Under the pieces are notes generated by a model. That model was not told the DNA's origin. It made no database searches and worked only from the letters and a program-made list of their open reading frames with translations. Below, piece after piece: positions 18,601 through 26,514 of a stretch of DNA of 31,640 nucleotides; the first letter of the stretch is position 1; each line of letters opens with the position of its first letter. Origin of the DNA: CAZWBR01 sp964632305 (GTDB lineage Bacteria > Bacteroidota > Bacteroidia > Bacteroidales > Prolixibacteraceae); NCBI GenBank assembly GCA_964632305.1, contig CAZWBR010000047.1:1-31640 (forward strand), written 5' to 3'. The translations under genes and the position numbers were made by a program.

Positions 18601-18754
18601 CAAAATTGATTTGCCTGCCAGTACAGCAACAGTATTGAGTATTTCGACGAAAACCTTGGGTGTGGGCTCAAACAGTTGTGGCCCTCAACCGCTCGAAATA
18701 TTCAAGGTGGCTGCTACAAACACGTCTTTTGCCTATACCATTAAATTGTTTTAA
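15608..18754 (+). CDS. GH2 beta-galactosidase, LacZ-type architecture
   Basis: This 1048-residue exported enzyme removes terminal beta-galactose. The order is that of LacZ: signal peptide (cleavage before QNNAP), sugar-binding jelly roll (about 45-220, GSYRRDFTIP), Ig-like domain (about 225-335), TIM barrel (about 340-630), DUF4981-type linker and the beta-galactosidase small-chain domain (about 765-1045, MTFFGRGPFDNYADRKSAA). The acid/base is Glu484 in WSLGNECGWG and the nucleophile Glu552 in ICEFIHAMFNS; NHIRTSHYSDDPRWYELCDEWG is also typical. The start at 15608 is chosen because it opens the signal peptide and follows an AT-rich context; an in-frame ATG at 15587 would add seven residues after a C/T-rich context. 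It lies between GH3 and GH27 in the operon. Confidence 0.93.
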   Translation: MNKIAFLSLFLVNIFFLNGVFGQNNAPIPREIEDPELLGINKEPYHATLMPYANLQEALVAKRHASSLCQSLNGQWKFNWVPTPEKRPLDFYKTDFDVSAWKEIPVPSNWEVHGYGTPFYRNLGYTIKKDYPHVMSEPDKKYTAFEERNPVGSYRRDFTIPADWAGRRNFITFDGVDCAFFLWVNGEKVGFSVNSRNAAEFDLTKYLKPGKNMIAVEVYQYSSGTWLEDQDMFRLHGIFRNVTLWSAPQVHIRDFFAKPDLDKDYKDATLEVSAKIKNYGDKTARAQTLTAILYDKDGKEIAKGSATGTALKSNQEEVLNVKIPVSNPLKWTAETPNLYTVVITNSEGEFLSSKIGFRKIEINGRIFTVNGVPIKLKGVNRHEHWSEVGHAVTEEQMIHDLQVIKQGNCNHIRTSHYSDDPRWYELCDEWGIWLVAEANVECHGYDGRFDNEPTIKSAIIDRNVANIENFKNSPSVIIWSLGNECGWGATPNFVAAMNAVKVLDPSRPIHYERFGIGKNNPSDLDGRMYGTAQEYARTVQDKNLTKPFYICEFIHAMFNSMGSLDEYSEVFDNNPEILGGAIWEYQDQALWNKRDPKHPILAYGGGFGEFPNDHYFIHKGVVSYDRTIEGNRVKPHYPEMKKAFQWIDTELTDPISGAISIRNKFQFISLSGFEASWSLSENGTEIAKGTINMMRPINARSTGRANVPYKIEHPKAGAEYFLRISYKQKEKTLWADKGYEVATAQFKLPVNTPPVVEAKVTQPVKLVQNEQTATVSGKDFSVSFDKKTGFMNQLTQNGTTLLVADGAPKLHLWRAAHRTDDDWAYRQWEKFGVTTLQYTLVDFKVENVDNASVKVISTTKAEGKEGFGVYHTATYLVKGDGTIKVENQVQFVGLPINLAKIGVRMLLDKKLDRMTFFGRGPFDNYADRKSAAEVGLYEIGVNEQYEYEKPMERGNHEEVRWAKLSGKDQPSLLVQSDEKLMQVAALPHTDEQMNPVEYKIDLPASTATVLSISTKTLGVGSNSCGPQPLEIFKVAATNTSFAYTIKLF

Positions 18755-18778
18755 CGTTTTGTATATAAAATACTATAA

Positions 18779-20809
18779 ATGAAAATATTAAGTAATATTA
18801 AAATAGCGGTTTTAACAGGCATTCTTGTTGTTTTCTGCCTGATTGGATCGGCTCAAACCGTATGGCTCGACGAATTGGATCTTAGCACGGCAACCCAGGG
18901 TTACGGAGTACCTTCAAAAAATAAATCCCTCGACGGTAAAACGCTAACAATTGCCGGACAAACATTCGAACGAGGTTTTGGAAGCCATTCCGAAAGTTTG
19001 TTGACCATTATTTTGGATGGGAAAGCGACGTTGTTTACTGCCAAGGTTGGTATCGACGACGAAGTAAAAGGCCAAAGACCTGCCGCTGAATTTATTGTCA
19101 ACGGCGATGGTAAACAATTATGGTCGAGTGGTGTAATGCGTTTGGGCGATGCTGCCAAACCCTGTTCTGTAAAACTTGATTGGGTAAAAAAAGTTGAATT
19201 GCTAGTGACCGATGGCGGAAATGGTAATTATTACGACCATGTAAACTGGGTGGACGCTAAATTTGAAACCACAGGCGCAAAAACGTTCAAAACCTTCAAT
19301 CCGGTTTCAAGTGTACAGTATATCCTCACTCCAAAACCTTCAGCCGAACCTAAAATAACTGGAGCCAAGGTTTTTGGTGTACGTCCTGGCTCGCCATTCC
19401 AATTTCTGGTAACAGCTACTGGCGACAGGCCAATGACATTTTCTGCTTCAGGATTGCCCAAAGAATTAAATATCAACGCTCAGACTGGCCTTATCACCGG
19501 TAAACTTTCAAAGGCAGGAACATATAGTGTTACCCTGAAAGCTAAAAATGCAAAAGGCAAAGTGGAACGGAAATTCAGGATAAAATGTGGCGACCAAATT
19601 GCCCTTACCCCTCCTATGGGGTGGAACAGTTGGAACTGTTTTGCTCAAGAGGTCTCGGCCGATAAAGTGAAACGCGCCGCCGATGCCATGGTAAAAAGCG
19701 GGTTGATCAACCACGGTTGGACATACATCAATATCGACGATTTTTGGGAAAATAACCGCGATTCCAAAGACCAGTCAATACGTGGCAAGTTTCGCGATGA
19801 AGCTGGCAACATTGTTCCTAACTCACGGTTTGTAGATATGAAATCGCTTGCCGATTATGTGCATGGACTTGGGCTGAAAATTGGGCTTTATTCCAGTCCC
19901 GGACCCTGGACCTGTGGTGGTTGCGCCGGTAGTTATGGCTATGAAAAACTGGATGCCGAAAGCTATGCCAAATGGGGTTTCGATTACCTGAAATACGACT
20001 GGTGCAGTTATGGAAATGTGATCAATGGTTTGCCTGACAACGACCCATTGAAAGTATCGTCTCTGTCTTACAATGGTGGCAATGAATTGAATACCGCCAT
20101 GAAACCATTTAAGATGATGGGCGATTACCTGAAGGAACAGCCCCGCGACATTGTTTTTAGCGTTTGCCAGTACGGAATGTCGGATGTTTGGAAATGGGGT
20201 GGTTCGGTTGGTGGCAATTTATGGCGTACAACCAACGACATTACCGACACTTGGGCAAGCGTGAAGAATATCATCCTTGACCAGGATAAATCGGCTGCCT
20301 ATGCCAAGCCTGGCAATTGGAACGACCCCGATATGCTCGTGGTTGGCCATGTAGGCTGGGGAAATACGCATCCAAGCAAGCTTAAACCCGACGAACAATA
20401 CCTCCACATCAGCCTTTGGAGTCTTTTCGCCGCACCGCTCCTGATTGGTTGCGACATGGAAAAACTTGATGATTTTACCTTGAATCTGCTGACCAACGAC
20501 GAGGTGATCGAAGTCAACCAGGATCCACTGGGCAAACAGGCAACCTGCATTCAAACCATTGGCGATTTGCGCATTTATGTGAAAGAACTCGAAGATGGAA
20601 GCCGGGCAGTTGGTTTCTGCAACCTTGGCCTCGAAACAGTTGACCTCGCTTACAAAGATTTCGAAAAACTTGGATTGAAAGGTCTATTTGTAGTGCGCGA
20701 CCTTTGGAGACAAAAAGACATCAGCAAAGTAAACACGCAAACAGGTCAGTTGGCAATCAAAGTACCTGTACACGGTGTGTTGCTTTGTAAATTCACTTCA
20801 ACGAAATAA
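18779..20809 (+). CDS. GH27 alpha-galactosidase or beta-L-arabinopyranosidase with NPCBM-like domain
   Basis: This 676-residue exported enzyme carries a signal peptide (cleavage before QTVWL), an N-terminal NPCBM-like carbohydrate-binding domain (about 30-160; FERGFGSHSES and AEFIVNGDGKQLWSSG), a putative Ig-like spacer (about 190-270; PMTFSASGLPKELNINAQTG), a GH27 barrel (about 278-580) and a C-terminal sandwich. The barrel shows LTPPMGWNSWN, YINIDDFWE, the nucleophile Asp407 in YLKYDWCSYG, the acid/base Asp487 in WRTTNDI and GNWNDPDMLVVG. The intact Asp-Asp pair in NIDDFW, which binds the O4/O6 side of galactose, favours alpha-galactosidase, but beta-L-arabinopyranosidase activity occurs in the family. 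It probably overlaps in function with the GH97 enzyme, or acts on a different linkage. Confidence 0.92.
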   Translation: MKILSNIKIAVLTGILVVFCLIGSAQTVWLDELDLSTATQGYGVPSKNKSLDGKTLTIAGQTFERGFGSHSESLLTIILDGKATLFTAKVGIDDEVKGQRPAAEFIVNGDGKQLWSSGVMRLGDAAKPCSVKLDWVKKVELLVTDGGNGNYYDHVNWVDAKFETTGAKTFKTFNPVSSVQYILTPKPSAEPKITGAKVFGVRPGSPFQFLVTATGDRPMTFSASGLPKELNINAQTGLITGKLSKAGTYSVTLKAKNAKGKVERKFRIKCGDQIALTPPMGWNSWNCFAQEVSADKVKRAADAMVKSGLINHGWTYINIDDFWENNRDSKDQSIRGKFRDEAGNIVPNSRFVDMKSLADYVHGLGLKIGLYSSPGPWTCGGCAGSYGYEKLDAESYAKWGFDYLKYDWCSYGNVINGLPDNDPLKVSSLSYNGGNELNTAMKPFKMMGDYLKEQPRDIVFSVCQYGMSDVWKWGGSVGGNLWRTTNDITDTWASVKNIILDQDKSAAYAKPGNWNDPDMLVVGHVGWGNTHPSKLKPDEQYLHISLWSLFAAPLLIGCDMEKLDDFTLNLLTNDEVIEVNQDPLGKQATCIQTIGDLRIYVKELEDGSRAVGFCNLGLETVDLAYKDFEKLGLKGLFVVRDLWRQKDISKVNTQTGQLAIKVPVHGVLLCKFTSTK

Positions 20810-20831
20810 TCAGAATTTTAAAAAATATAAC

Positions 20832-22607
20832 ATGAAGTATTATTCATTAACCGCTGTAATTGTAATTTTTCTCCTGATAGTGGCTTCCCCTTTTGGAGCA
20901 AAAGCCCAAAACCCCATCGTTCAAACCTATTACACTGCCGACCCGGCGCCAATGGTGCACAATGGCACGGTTTACGTGTACACTTCTCACGATGAAGATG
21001 TGACCGTAAGGAATTTTTTCACCATGAACGACTGGCGTTGCTACTCGTCAACCGATATGGTGAACTGGACCGACCACGGGGCGGTTTTGTCGTATAAAGA
21101 TTTTGAATGGTCGCGCGGCGATGCTTGGGCTGGCCAGTGTGTTTACCGAAACGGCAAGTTCTATTATTATTTGCCGGTGAATCAGAAAAACGGCGGAAAT
21201 GCCATTGGAGTTGCCGTATCCGACAGCCCGACTGGCCCTTTTAAAGATGCGATTGGCAAACCATTGCTCACGGGCTATGGCTACATCGACCCATCGGTTT
21301 ACATCGACGACGACGGGCAGGCCTACCTTTATTGGGGAAATCCGCACTTGTGGTATGTAAAACTCAATCAGGATATGGTTTCGTACGACCAAACGACAGG
21401 AATTGTTCAAGTTCCTTTAACCGAGGAAAGTTTCAAACTCCGGACAATCAACGCCCACAAAACGTTCGCTTGGGCTTCATCCATCGACGGACGCGCGTCG
21501 CACAGCATCAAAGGGCCCAACAACAAATACTTTTGGTTTGTGAGCGCTGTCGACAAAGCCACCAACAAAAAAGTGATTGGTTTAGGCGTTGGCGATCAGG
21601 CCATTGGCCCTTTTAAAGATGTGCTGGGAAAACCTTTTATTACAGAACATTGCGGTGATGGCAACATCAACCCAACTGTGATCACCGACAACGACAAACA
21701 ACCGTTCCTGGCTTGGGGCGAATCGGAACTGTGGTACGCCAAACTTAACCCCGACTGGATTTCGTACGATCAGGCCAAAGGAATTGAGCTTATTCCGGCG
21801 GATAAAAAAGAGTGGGCTGTCTCAAAAATCAAGGGAACCGTCAATTCAACCGAAAAAAGGACTACCACTTACGAAGAAGGCCCCTGGGTGTTCAAGCGTA
21901 ACTCAAAATATTACCTGCTTTATCCGGCAGGAGGCGTGCCCGAGCATTTGGCCTACTCCACCAGCAAAAGCGTAACCGGACCCTGGGTTTACTGCGATAC
22001 CATCATGCCGGTCATTCCCAAAGACGGCGCGTTTACCAATCATCCAGGGTACATCGAGTTCAAAGGAAAATCCTACCTGTTCTACCACAATGCCGGATTG
22101 CCCGGAGGCGGCGGCTTTAAGCGTTCGGTTTGCATCGAGCCGTTCAAATTCAACGCCGACGGCACCATCCCAACGATGCAATCGACCAAAGAAGGAGTTA
22201 CGGAAAGCGCTTCTCCACTCAATCCATTTAAGCGAACAGAAGCCGAAACCATCGGTTGGGAAGAAGGCATTGAAACTGTAAAAACTGCTGAGGGCGGTGT
22301 TTATGTGACCGAGATCAGTAACGGCGACTACATCAAGGTGCGCAGTGTTGATTTTAAGAAAGGAGCAGGACAATTTGAGGCGAGCGTAGCATCGGCCTCG
22401 GCAGGTGGAAAAATTGAAATCCGTATGGATGGCAAGGATGGCAGTTTATTGGGGACTTTAGAAGTAGCAAATACTGGTGGGGATCAAACCTGGAAAACGG
22501 TTTCGGGCAAAGTGGCTAAAACGAAAGGCATTCATGATGTGTATTTCATATTCAATGGCGGCGAGGGCAGCCTGTTCAATTTCGACTGGTGGAAATTTAA
22601 TAAATAA
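20832..22607 (+). CDS. GH43-CBM6 enzyme with an internal duplication in the propeller
   Basis: This 591-residue exported enzyme is a GH43 five-bladed propeller with a C-terminal CBM6 domain (about 463-591, EAETIGWEEG to FNFDWWKFN). It is probably an alpha-L-arabinofuranosidase acting on arabinoxylan or arabinan side chains. General base Asp37 (TADPAPMV), Asp153 (YIDPSVYIDDDGQ) and acid Glu349 (YEEGPW) are present. It is about 130 residues longer than the two GH43 paralogues downstream because residues 88-195 are repeated, in diverged form, at 209-322; the Asp153 position is Asn280 in the second copy (INPTVITDNDKQ). The start at 20832 opens the signal peptide (cleavage before QNPIV); the in-frame upstream ATG at 20775 lies inside the GH27 gene. 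The gap to GH27 is 22 bases. Confidence 0.9.
   Translation: MKYYSLTAVIVIFLLIVASPFGAKAQNPIVQTYYTADPAPMVHNGTVYVYTSHDEDVTVRNFFTMNDWRCYSSTDMVNWTDHGAVLSYKDFEWSRGDAWAGQCVYRNGKFYYYLPVNQKNGGNAIGVAVSDSPTGPFKDAIGKPLLTGYGYIDPSVYIDDDGQAYLYWGNPHLWYVKLNQDMVSYDQTTGIVQVPLTEESFKLRTINAHKTFAWASSIDGRASHSIKGPNNKYFWFVSAVDKATNKKVIGLGVGDQAIGPFKDVLGKPFITEHCGDGNINPTVITDNDKQPFLAWGESELWYAKLNPDWISYDQAKGIELIPADKKEWAVSKIKGTVNSTEKRTTTYEEGPWVFKRNSKYYLLYPAGGVPEHLAYSTSKSVTGPWVYCDTIMPVIPKDGAFTNHPGYIEFKGKSYLFYHNAGLPGGGGFKRSVCIEPFKFNADGTIPTMQSTKEGVTESASPLNPFKRTEAETIGWEEGIETVKTAEGGVYVTEISNGDYIKVRSVDFKKGAGQFEASVASASAGGKIEIRMDGKDGSLLGTLEVANTGGDQTWKTVSGKVAKTKGIHDVYFIFNGGEGSLFNFDWWKFNK
21093..21797 (+). repeat. Protein-level internal duplication within the GH43 gene
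   Basis: Codons for residues 88-195 (21093-21416) and 209-322 (21456-21797) encode related segments. Aligned landmarks are SDSPTGPFKDAIGKPLL with GDQAIGPFKDVLGKPFI, YIDPSVYIDDDGQAYLYWG with NINPTVITDNDKQPFLAWG, and LWYVKLNQDMVSYDQTTGI with LWYAKLNPDWISYDQAKGI. The copies are clearly diverged, so the duplication is not recent. Confidence 0.8.
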
Positions 22608-22613
22608 CTAAGT

Positions 22614-24992
22614 ATGAGAGTTTCAGTATTAACAATTGCATTAATTGTCTTTGTTTCATATACCAATAGGCTGACCGCTCAGGATAAATTATATCCTAAT
22701 GAATTTCCGCTTGGCGATGTGAAATTGCTCGACGGGCAGTTTAAAACAGCCCGCGACCTCAACATACAAGTACTCCTGAAATATGATGTCGACCGTTTGC
22801 TGGCGCCTTACCGAAAGGAAGTCGGGCTAACTCCAAAAGCCAAAACTTACCCGAATTGGGACGGGCTCGATGGGCATGTGGCCGGACATTACCTTTCGGC
22901 TATGGCAATGAATTATGCAGCTACCGGCAATAGTGAATGCAAGAAACGCATGGATTATATGCTCTCGGAACTGAAAGTTTGCCTGGACGCAAATGCGAAA
23001 AATAATGCCGACTGGGGAGTGGACTACATCGGCGGTTTCCCAAACAGCAATAAACTGTGGTCGGCCTTCAAGAAAGGAGATTTTGGAATTTATAATTCGG
23101 CTTGGGCTCCGTTTTACAACCTGCATAAAATGTATGCCGGACTTAGGGATGCCTGGCTCTATTGTGGCAACGAAGAGGCCAAAACTTTATTCCTGAAATT
23201 TTGCGATTGGGGCATCAGTATTACTTCTGACCTTTCCGATGAACAAATGCAATCAGTGCTTAACATGGAGCATGGCGGGATGAACGAGACTTACGCCGAT
23301 GCTTATCAAATAACCGGCAACAAAAAATACCTAGAGGCTTCGAAGCGGTACTCCCATAATGTTATACTCGATCCCTTGTCGCAAGGCACCGATAATCTCG
23401 ACAACAAACATGCAAATACCCAGATTCCCAAAATTATCGGTTTTGAACGGATTTTTGAAGTGGGCCATGACCACAAGTACGATAACGCCGGAAGTTTTTT
23501 CTGGGAAACCGTAACGACCAACCGTTCCCTTGCATTTGGCGGCAACAGCCGGAGGGAGCATTTCCCGAGTGTGGCATCGTGTATCGATTTTGTAAATGTG
23601 AACGATGGCCCAGAGTCGTGTAATTCGTACAACATGTTGAAACTAACGGAAGACTTGTTTCGGGTAAAACCTGAAGCGAAATACGCCGACTATTACGAAC
23701 GCACCATCTACAACCACATCCTTTCGACCCAGCATCCCGAACATGGGGGCTATGTTTATTTTACCCCCGCACGTCCGCGCCATTATAGGGTATATTCGGC
23801 ACCAAACGAAGCCATGTGGTGTTGTGTAGGAACCGGTATGGAAAACCACAGCAAATACAATCAGTTTATTTATACCCATTCGAAAGATACTTTATACCTG
23901 AATCTTTTTATTGCATCGGAACTAAACTGGAAAGAAAAGGGTCTGAAAATTAAACAGGAAACTACTTTTCCGTATGAAGAACAAACAAAACTAACGATCG
24001 CAGAAGGGTCTAACAGTTTTAAGTTGATGGTGCGTTACCCGGCCTGGGTTAGCAAAGGAGCCTTGAAAATATCGCTGAACGGGAAAGATGTTGCCTACAA
24101 GGTACTTCCTTCAGGTTATATCAGCATCGACCGGAAATGGGAAAAAGGTGATGCGATAAAAATTTCGCTTCCTATGCGGAACACCATCGAACAAATGCCC
24201 AATGTGCCAGAATACATTGCTTTTATGCATGGCCCGATATTGTTGGGAGCTAAAACCGGAACGGAAGACCTGAAGGGCCTCATAGCCGACGATAGCCGTT
24301 ATGGACAATATGCGGGCGGAGAATATTTGCCTGTTGACAAAGCTCCAATTCTGGTCGAAAACGATATTCGGAATATTGCCGCCAAACTACAACCAGTAAA
24401 AGATAAGCCGTTACACTTCAAGCTAAATACTAAAGTTGTTAATCCAACCGAACTTACCCTCGAACCTTTTTATCAGATTCACGATTCGAGGTATATGATG
24501 TATTGGCTTGCACTAACCAATTCAGGGTATAAAGCTTATGTCGATTCTATTGCCAATATCGAGAAAGAAAAATTAGCGCTTCAAAAACGTACCGTCGACT
24601 TTGTGATGCCGGGTGAACAACAGCCAGAAACCGATCACGCCATGCAAACAGACAAATCTACCAAAGGCAACAATTTGAACGAATTTTTCCGCGAAGCCCG
24701 CAGTGGTGGTTTTTTTAGCTACGACTTGGCTACTAAATCTGAGACCAACCTGAGTTTATTCGTTCGCTATTGGGGCGCTGAGTGGGGAACCCGGAAATTC
24801 GACATATTTATCGACGATCAAAAACTGGTTACTGAAGACAATACCAATCGCTGGAACCTGTCGATGTTCCAAAACATCGTGTATCCAATTCCCGATTCGA
24901 TGGTTAAGGGCAAAAGCCATGTGCGGGTGAAATTTCAGGCGCTTCAGGGAAGTACCTCAGGTGCGGTTTACATCGTAAGGTTGGTAAGGTAA
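22614..24992 (+). CDS. GH127 (DUF1680) beta-L-arabinofuranosidase
   Basis: This 792-residue exported enzyme of family GH127 uses a zinc-held cysteine as nucleophile to release beta-L-arabinofuranose. After the signal peptide (cleavage before QDKLY) comes an alpha/alpha-barrel (about 30-430) with YLSAMAMNYAATGN, MEHGGMNETYADAYQITG and ESCNSYNMLKL. The zinc and catalytic residues are all visible: Glu334 and Cys336 (GPESCN), and Cys403-Cys404 (MWCCVGTGMEN), where Cys403 matches the nucleophile of the characterised Bifidobacterium enzyme. Beta-sandwich domains follow, and a C-terminal accessory domain (about 690-792, YWGAEWGTRKFDIFID) is seen in many Bacteroidota members. It begins six bases after the GH43 stop, implying translational coupling. 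Beta-L-Araf is rare in xylan and occurs in extensin and some pectins, so the enzyme widens the possible substrate range. Confidence 0.92.
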   Translation: MRVSVLTIALIVFVSYTNRLTAQDKLYPNEFPLGDVKLLDGQFKTARDLNIQVLLKYDVDRLLAPYRKEVGLTPKAKTYPNWDGLDGHVAGHYLSAMAMNYAATGNSECKKRMDYMLSELKVCLDANAKNNADWGVDYIGGFPNSNKLWSAFKKGDFGIYNSAWAPFYNLHKMYAGLRDAWLYCGNEEAKTLFLKFCDWGISITSDLSDEQMQSVLNMEHGGMNETYADAYQITGNKKYLEASKRYSHNVILDPLSQGTDNLDNKHANTQIPKIIGFERIFEVGHDHKYDNAGSFFWETVTTNRSLAFGGNSRREHFPSVASCIDFVNVNDGPESCNSYNMLKLTEDLFRVKPEAKYADYYERTIYNHILSTQHPEHGGYVYFTPARPRHYRVYSAPNEAMWCCVGTGMENHSKYNQFIYTHSKDTLYLNLFIASELNWKEKGLKIKQETTFPYEEQTKLTIAEGSNSFKLMVRYPAWVSKGALKISLNGKDVAYKVLPSGYISIDRKWEKGDAIKISLPMRNTIEQMPNVPEYIAFMHGPILLGAKTGTEDLKGLIADDSRYGQYAGGEYLPVDKAPILVENDIRNIAAKLQPVKDKPLHFKLNTKVVNPTELTLEPFYQIHDSRYMMYWLALTNSGYKAYVDSIANIEKEKLALQKRTVDFVMPGEQQPETDHAMQTDKSTKGNNLNEFFREARSGGFFSYDLATKSETNLSLFVRYWGAEWGTRKFDIFIDDQKLVTEDNTNRWNLSMFQNIVYPIPDSMVKGKSHVRVKFQALQGSTSGAVYIVRLVR

Positions 24993-25110
24993 AGGCTAAT
25001 CAATAAAATTTGAACACTACAATAGAAATATGGCACATAAAAACCAATAACCCTTACTTCTGAAGGTATTAGCGTAATACCGAAGGAATAATCACAAAAG
25101 AAATTTATCA
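24993..25110. other. Widest gap inside the operon, with a small inverted repeat
   Basis: The 118-base gap between GH127 and the second GH43 gene is several times longer than the other intergenic gaps of the operon (6-48 bases). It contains a perfect 7-bp inverted repeat with a 3-base centre (ggtatta 25065-25071 / taatacc 25075-25081), 29 bases before the start codon. No T-run follows. An internal promoter, mRNA processing site or attenuating structure is possible; no exact TAnnTTTG box was found. Confidence 0.4.
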
Positions 25111-26478
25111 ATGAAGAAATCAAGACTGATTCCCATATTGGCTTTGTCCTCCATACTGGCAGTATCTATTTGTCAGGCTCAAAATCCAATAATACAGACG
25201 GTTTATACTGCCGACCCGGCACCGTTGGTGCATAACGACACTTTGTTTCTTTTTACAGGACACGATGAAGATGAGACAACAGAGCGAGGTTTTATCATGA
25301 AAGATTACCTCTGTTTCTCAACGACTGATATGGTAAACTGGACACATCATGGCCCGGTTTTTTCAACCGAATCGTTGGGATGGGCGGCTCCGCTGAATGC
25401 CAATGCCGCTCAGGTCGCTTACCGGAACGGCAAGTTTTATTACTACATTTCGCCCTGGAGTGCATTGAAGGACGGTGGCGACTGCATTGCAGTCGGAGTT
25501 TCAGATTCTCCTTTAGGTCCATACAAGGATGCAATAGGAAAACCACTGATTGAACCCAGCCAAACAAAATATGGCCGCCATTTATGGGAAGATATCGACC
25601 CGACCATTTTAATCGACGATGACGGACAGACATACCTGTACTGGGGAAACAACTCCCTGTATGGCGTTAAACTGAACAAGGATATGATTTCGTATTCGGG
25701 GAATATTGTCACGTTTGAAATCAAGGATAAAGCCGCTTTTGGCCCCGATTATGAGGAGGCACCCTGGGTGTTTAAGCGCAACGGCATTTATTACCTGATG
25801 TATGCGGCACATATTCCCGAAGCCATTTATTATACAACCAGCACATCACCGCTTGGTCCCTGGAAATACGGTGGCGTAGTGATGAAAGCCAAGGCTCAGG
25901 GCTGTAACGGCAATCATCCCGGAGTTGCCCAATATAAAGAAAATTGGTATTTATTCTACTTTAATCAGGATTTGCCAGGTGGCCACGATAAAAAACGGGC
26001 AGTTAATGTTATTCCGTTCGAGTTTAATCCAGATGGTTCAATTCCTGAATTGCTACACAGCAAAGCAGGAGTGGTTCAGGCAGTGAAAAATCTGAATCCA
26101 TACATCCGGGTCGAAGCCGAAACTATTGCCTGGACTGAAGGCGTTGAAACAGCAAAAGACAATAAGACAGGCGTTTATGTAACCGACATCAGTAACGGCG
26201 ATTACATCAAAGTCCGCAATGTCGATTTTGGTAAAGGAGCAAAGAAACTTGAGGCAAGTGTTGCTTCCGCATCGGTGGGCGGCAACATCGAAATCCGTAT
26301 GGACGGTAAAGATGGCAGTCTGTTAGGAACTTTAGGAATAACAGGCACCGGTGGCGATCAAATCTGGAAAGCGGTTTCGTGCAAAGTGTCCAAAATGAAA
26401 GGGGTTCACGATGTGTATTTTGTATTCAAAGGAGGCGAAGGCAAGTTGTTCAACTTCGACTGGTGGCGGTTTAAATAG
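25111..26478 (+). CDS. GH43-CBM6 enzyme, probable alpha-L-arabinofuranosidase
   Basis: This 455-residue exported enzyme has a signal peptide (cleavage before QNPII), a GH43 propeller (about 25-320) and a C-terminal CBM6 domain (about 330-455). The catalytic triad is complete: Asp35 (TADPAPLV), Asp163 (DIDPTILIDDDGQ) and Glu216 (YEEAPW). GH43 enzymes with this TADPAP...HDED opening and a CBM6 resemble arabinoxylan arabinofuranohydrolases, so removal of arabinofuranose from xylan is the best guess; beta-xylosidase is the alternative. Its CBM6 is strikingly similar to that of the GH43 gene two positions upstream (ISNGDYIKVR, ASVASAS, EIRMDGKDGSLLGTL). Tandem paralogues suggest different linkage specificities. 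Confidence 0.9.
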   Translation: MKKSRLIPILALSSILAVSICQAQNPIIQTVYTADPAPLVHNDTLFLFTGHDEDETTERGFIMKDYLCFSTTDMVNWTHHGPVFSTESLGWAAPLNANAAQVAYRNGKFYYYISPWSALKDGGDCIAVGVSDSPLGPYKDAIGKPLIEPSQTKYGRHLWEDIDPTILIDDDGQTYLYWGNNSLYGVKLNKDMISYSGNIVTFEIKDKAAFGPDYEEAPWVFKRNGIYYLMYAAHIPEAIYYTTSTSPLGPWKYGGVVMKAKAQGCNGNHPGVAQYKENWYLFYFNQDLPGGHDKKRAVNVIPFEFNPDGSIPELLHSKAGVVQAVKNLNPYIRVEAETIAWTEGVETAKDNKTGVYVTDISNGDYIKVRNVDFGKGAKKLEASVASASVGGNIEIRMDGKDGSLLGTLGITGTGGDQIWKAVSCKVSKMKGVHDVYFVFKGGEGKLFNFDWWRFK

Positions 26479-26514
26479 GATAAGTTTTAAGCAAATAAAA
26501 TAACAACGTTTAGT

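Noticed and set aside
20775..20831. Upstream in-frame start for the GH43 gene, overlapping GH27
   Set aside because: The added 19 residues are not part of a signal peptide and lie inside the GH27 gene; the ATG at 20832 opens a clean signal peptide.
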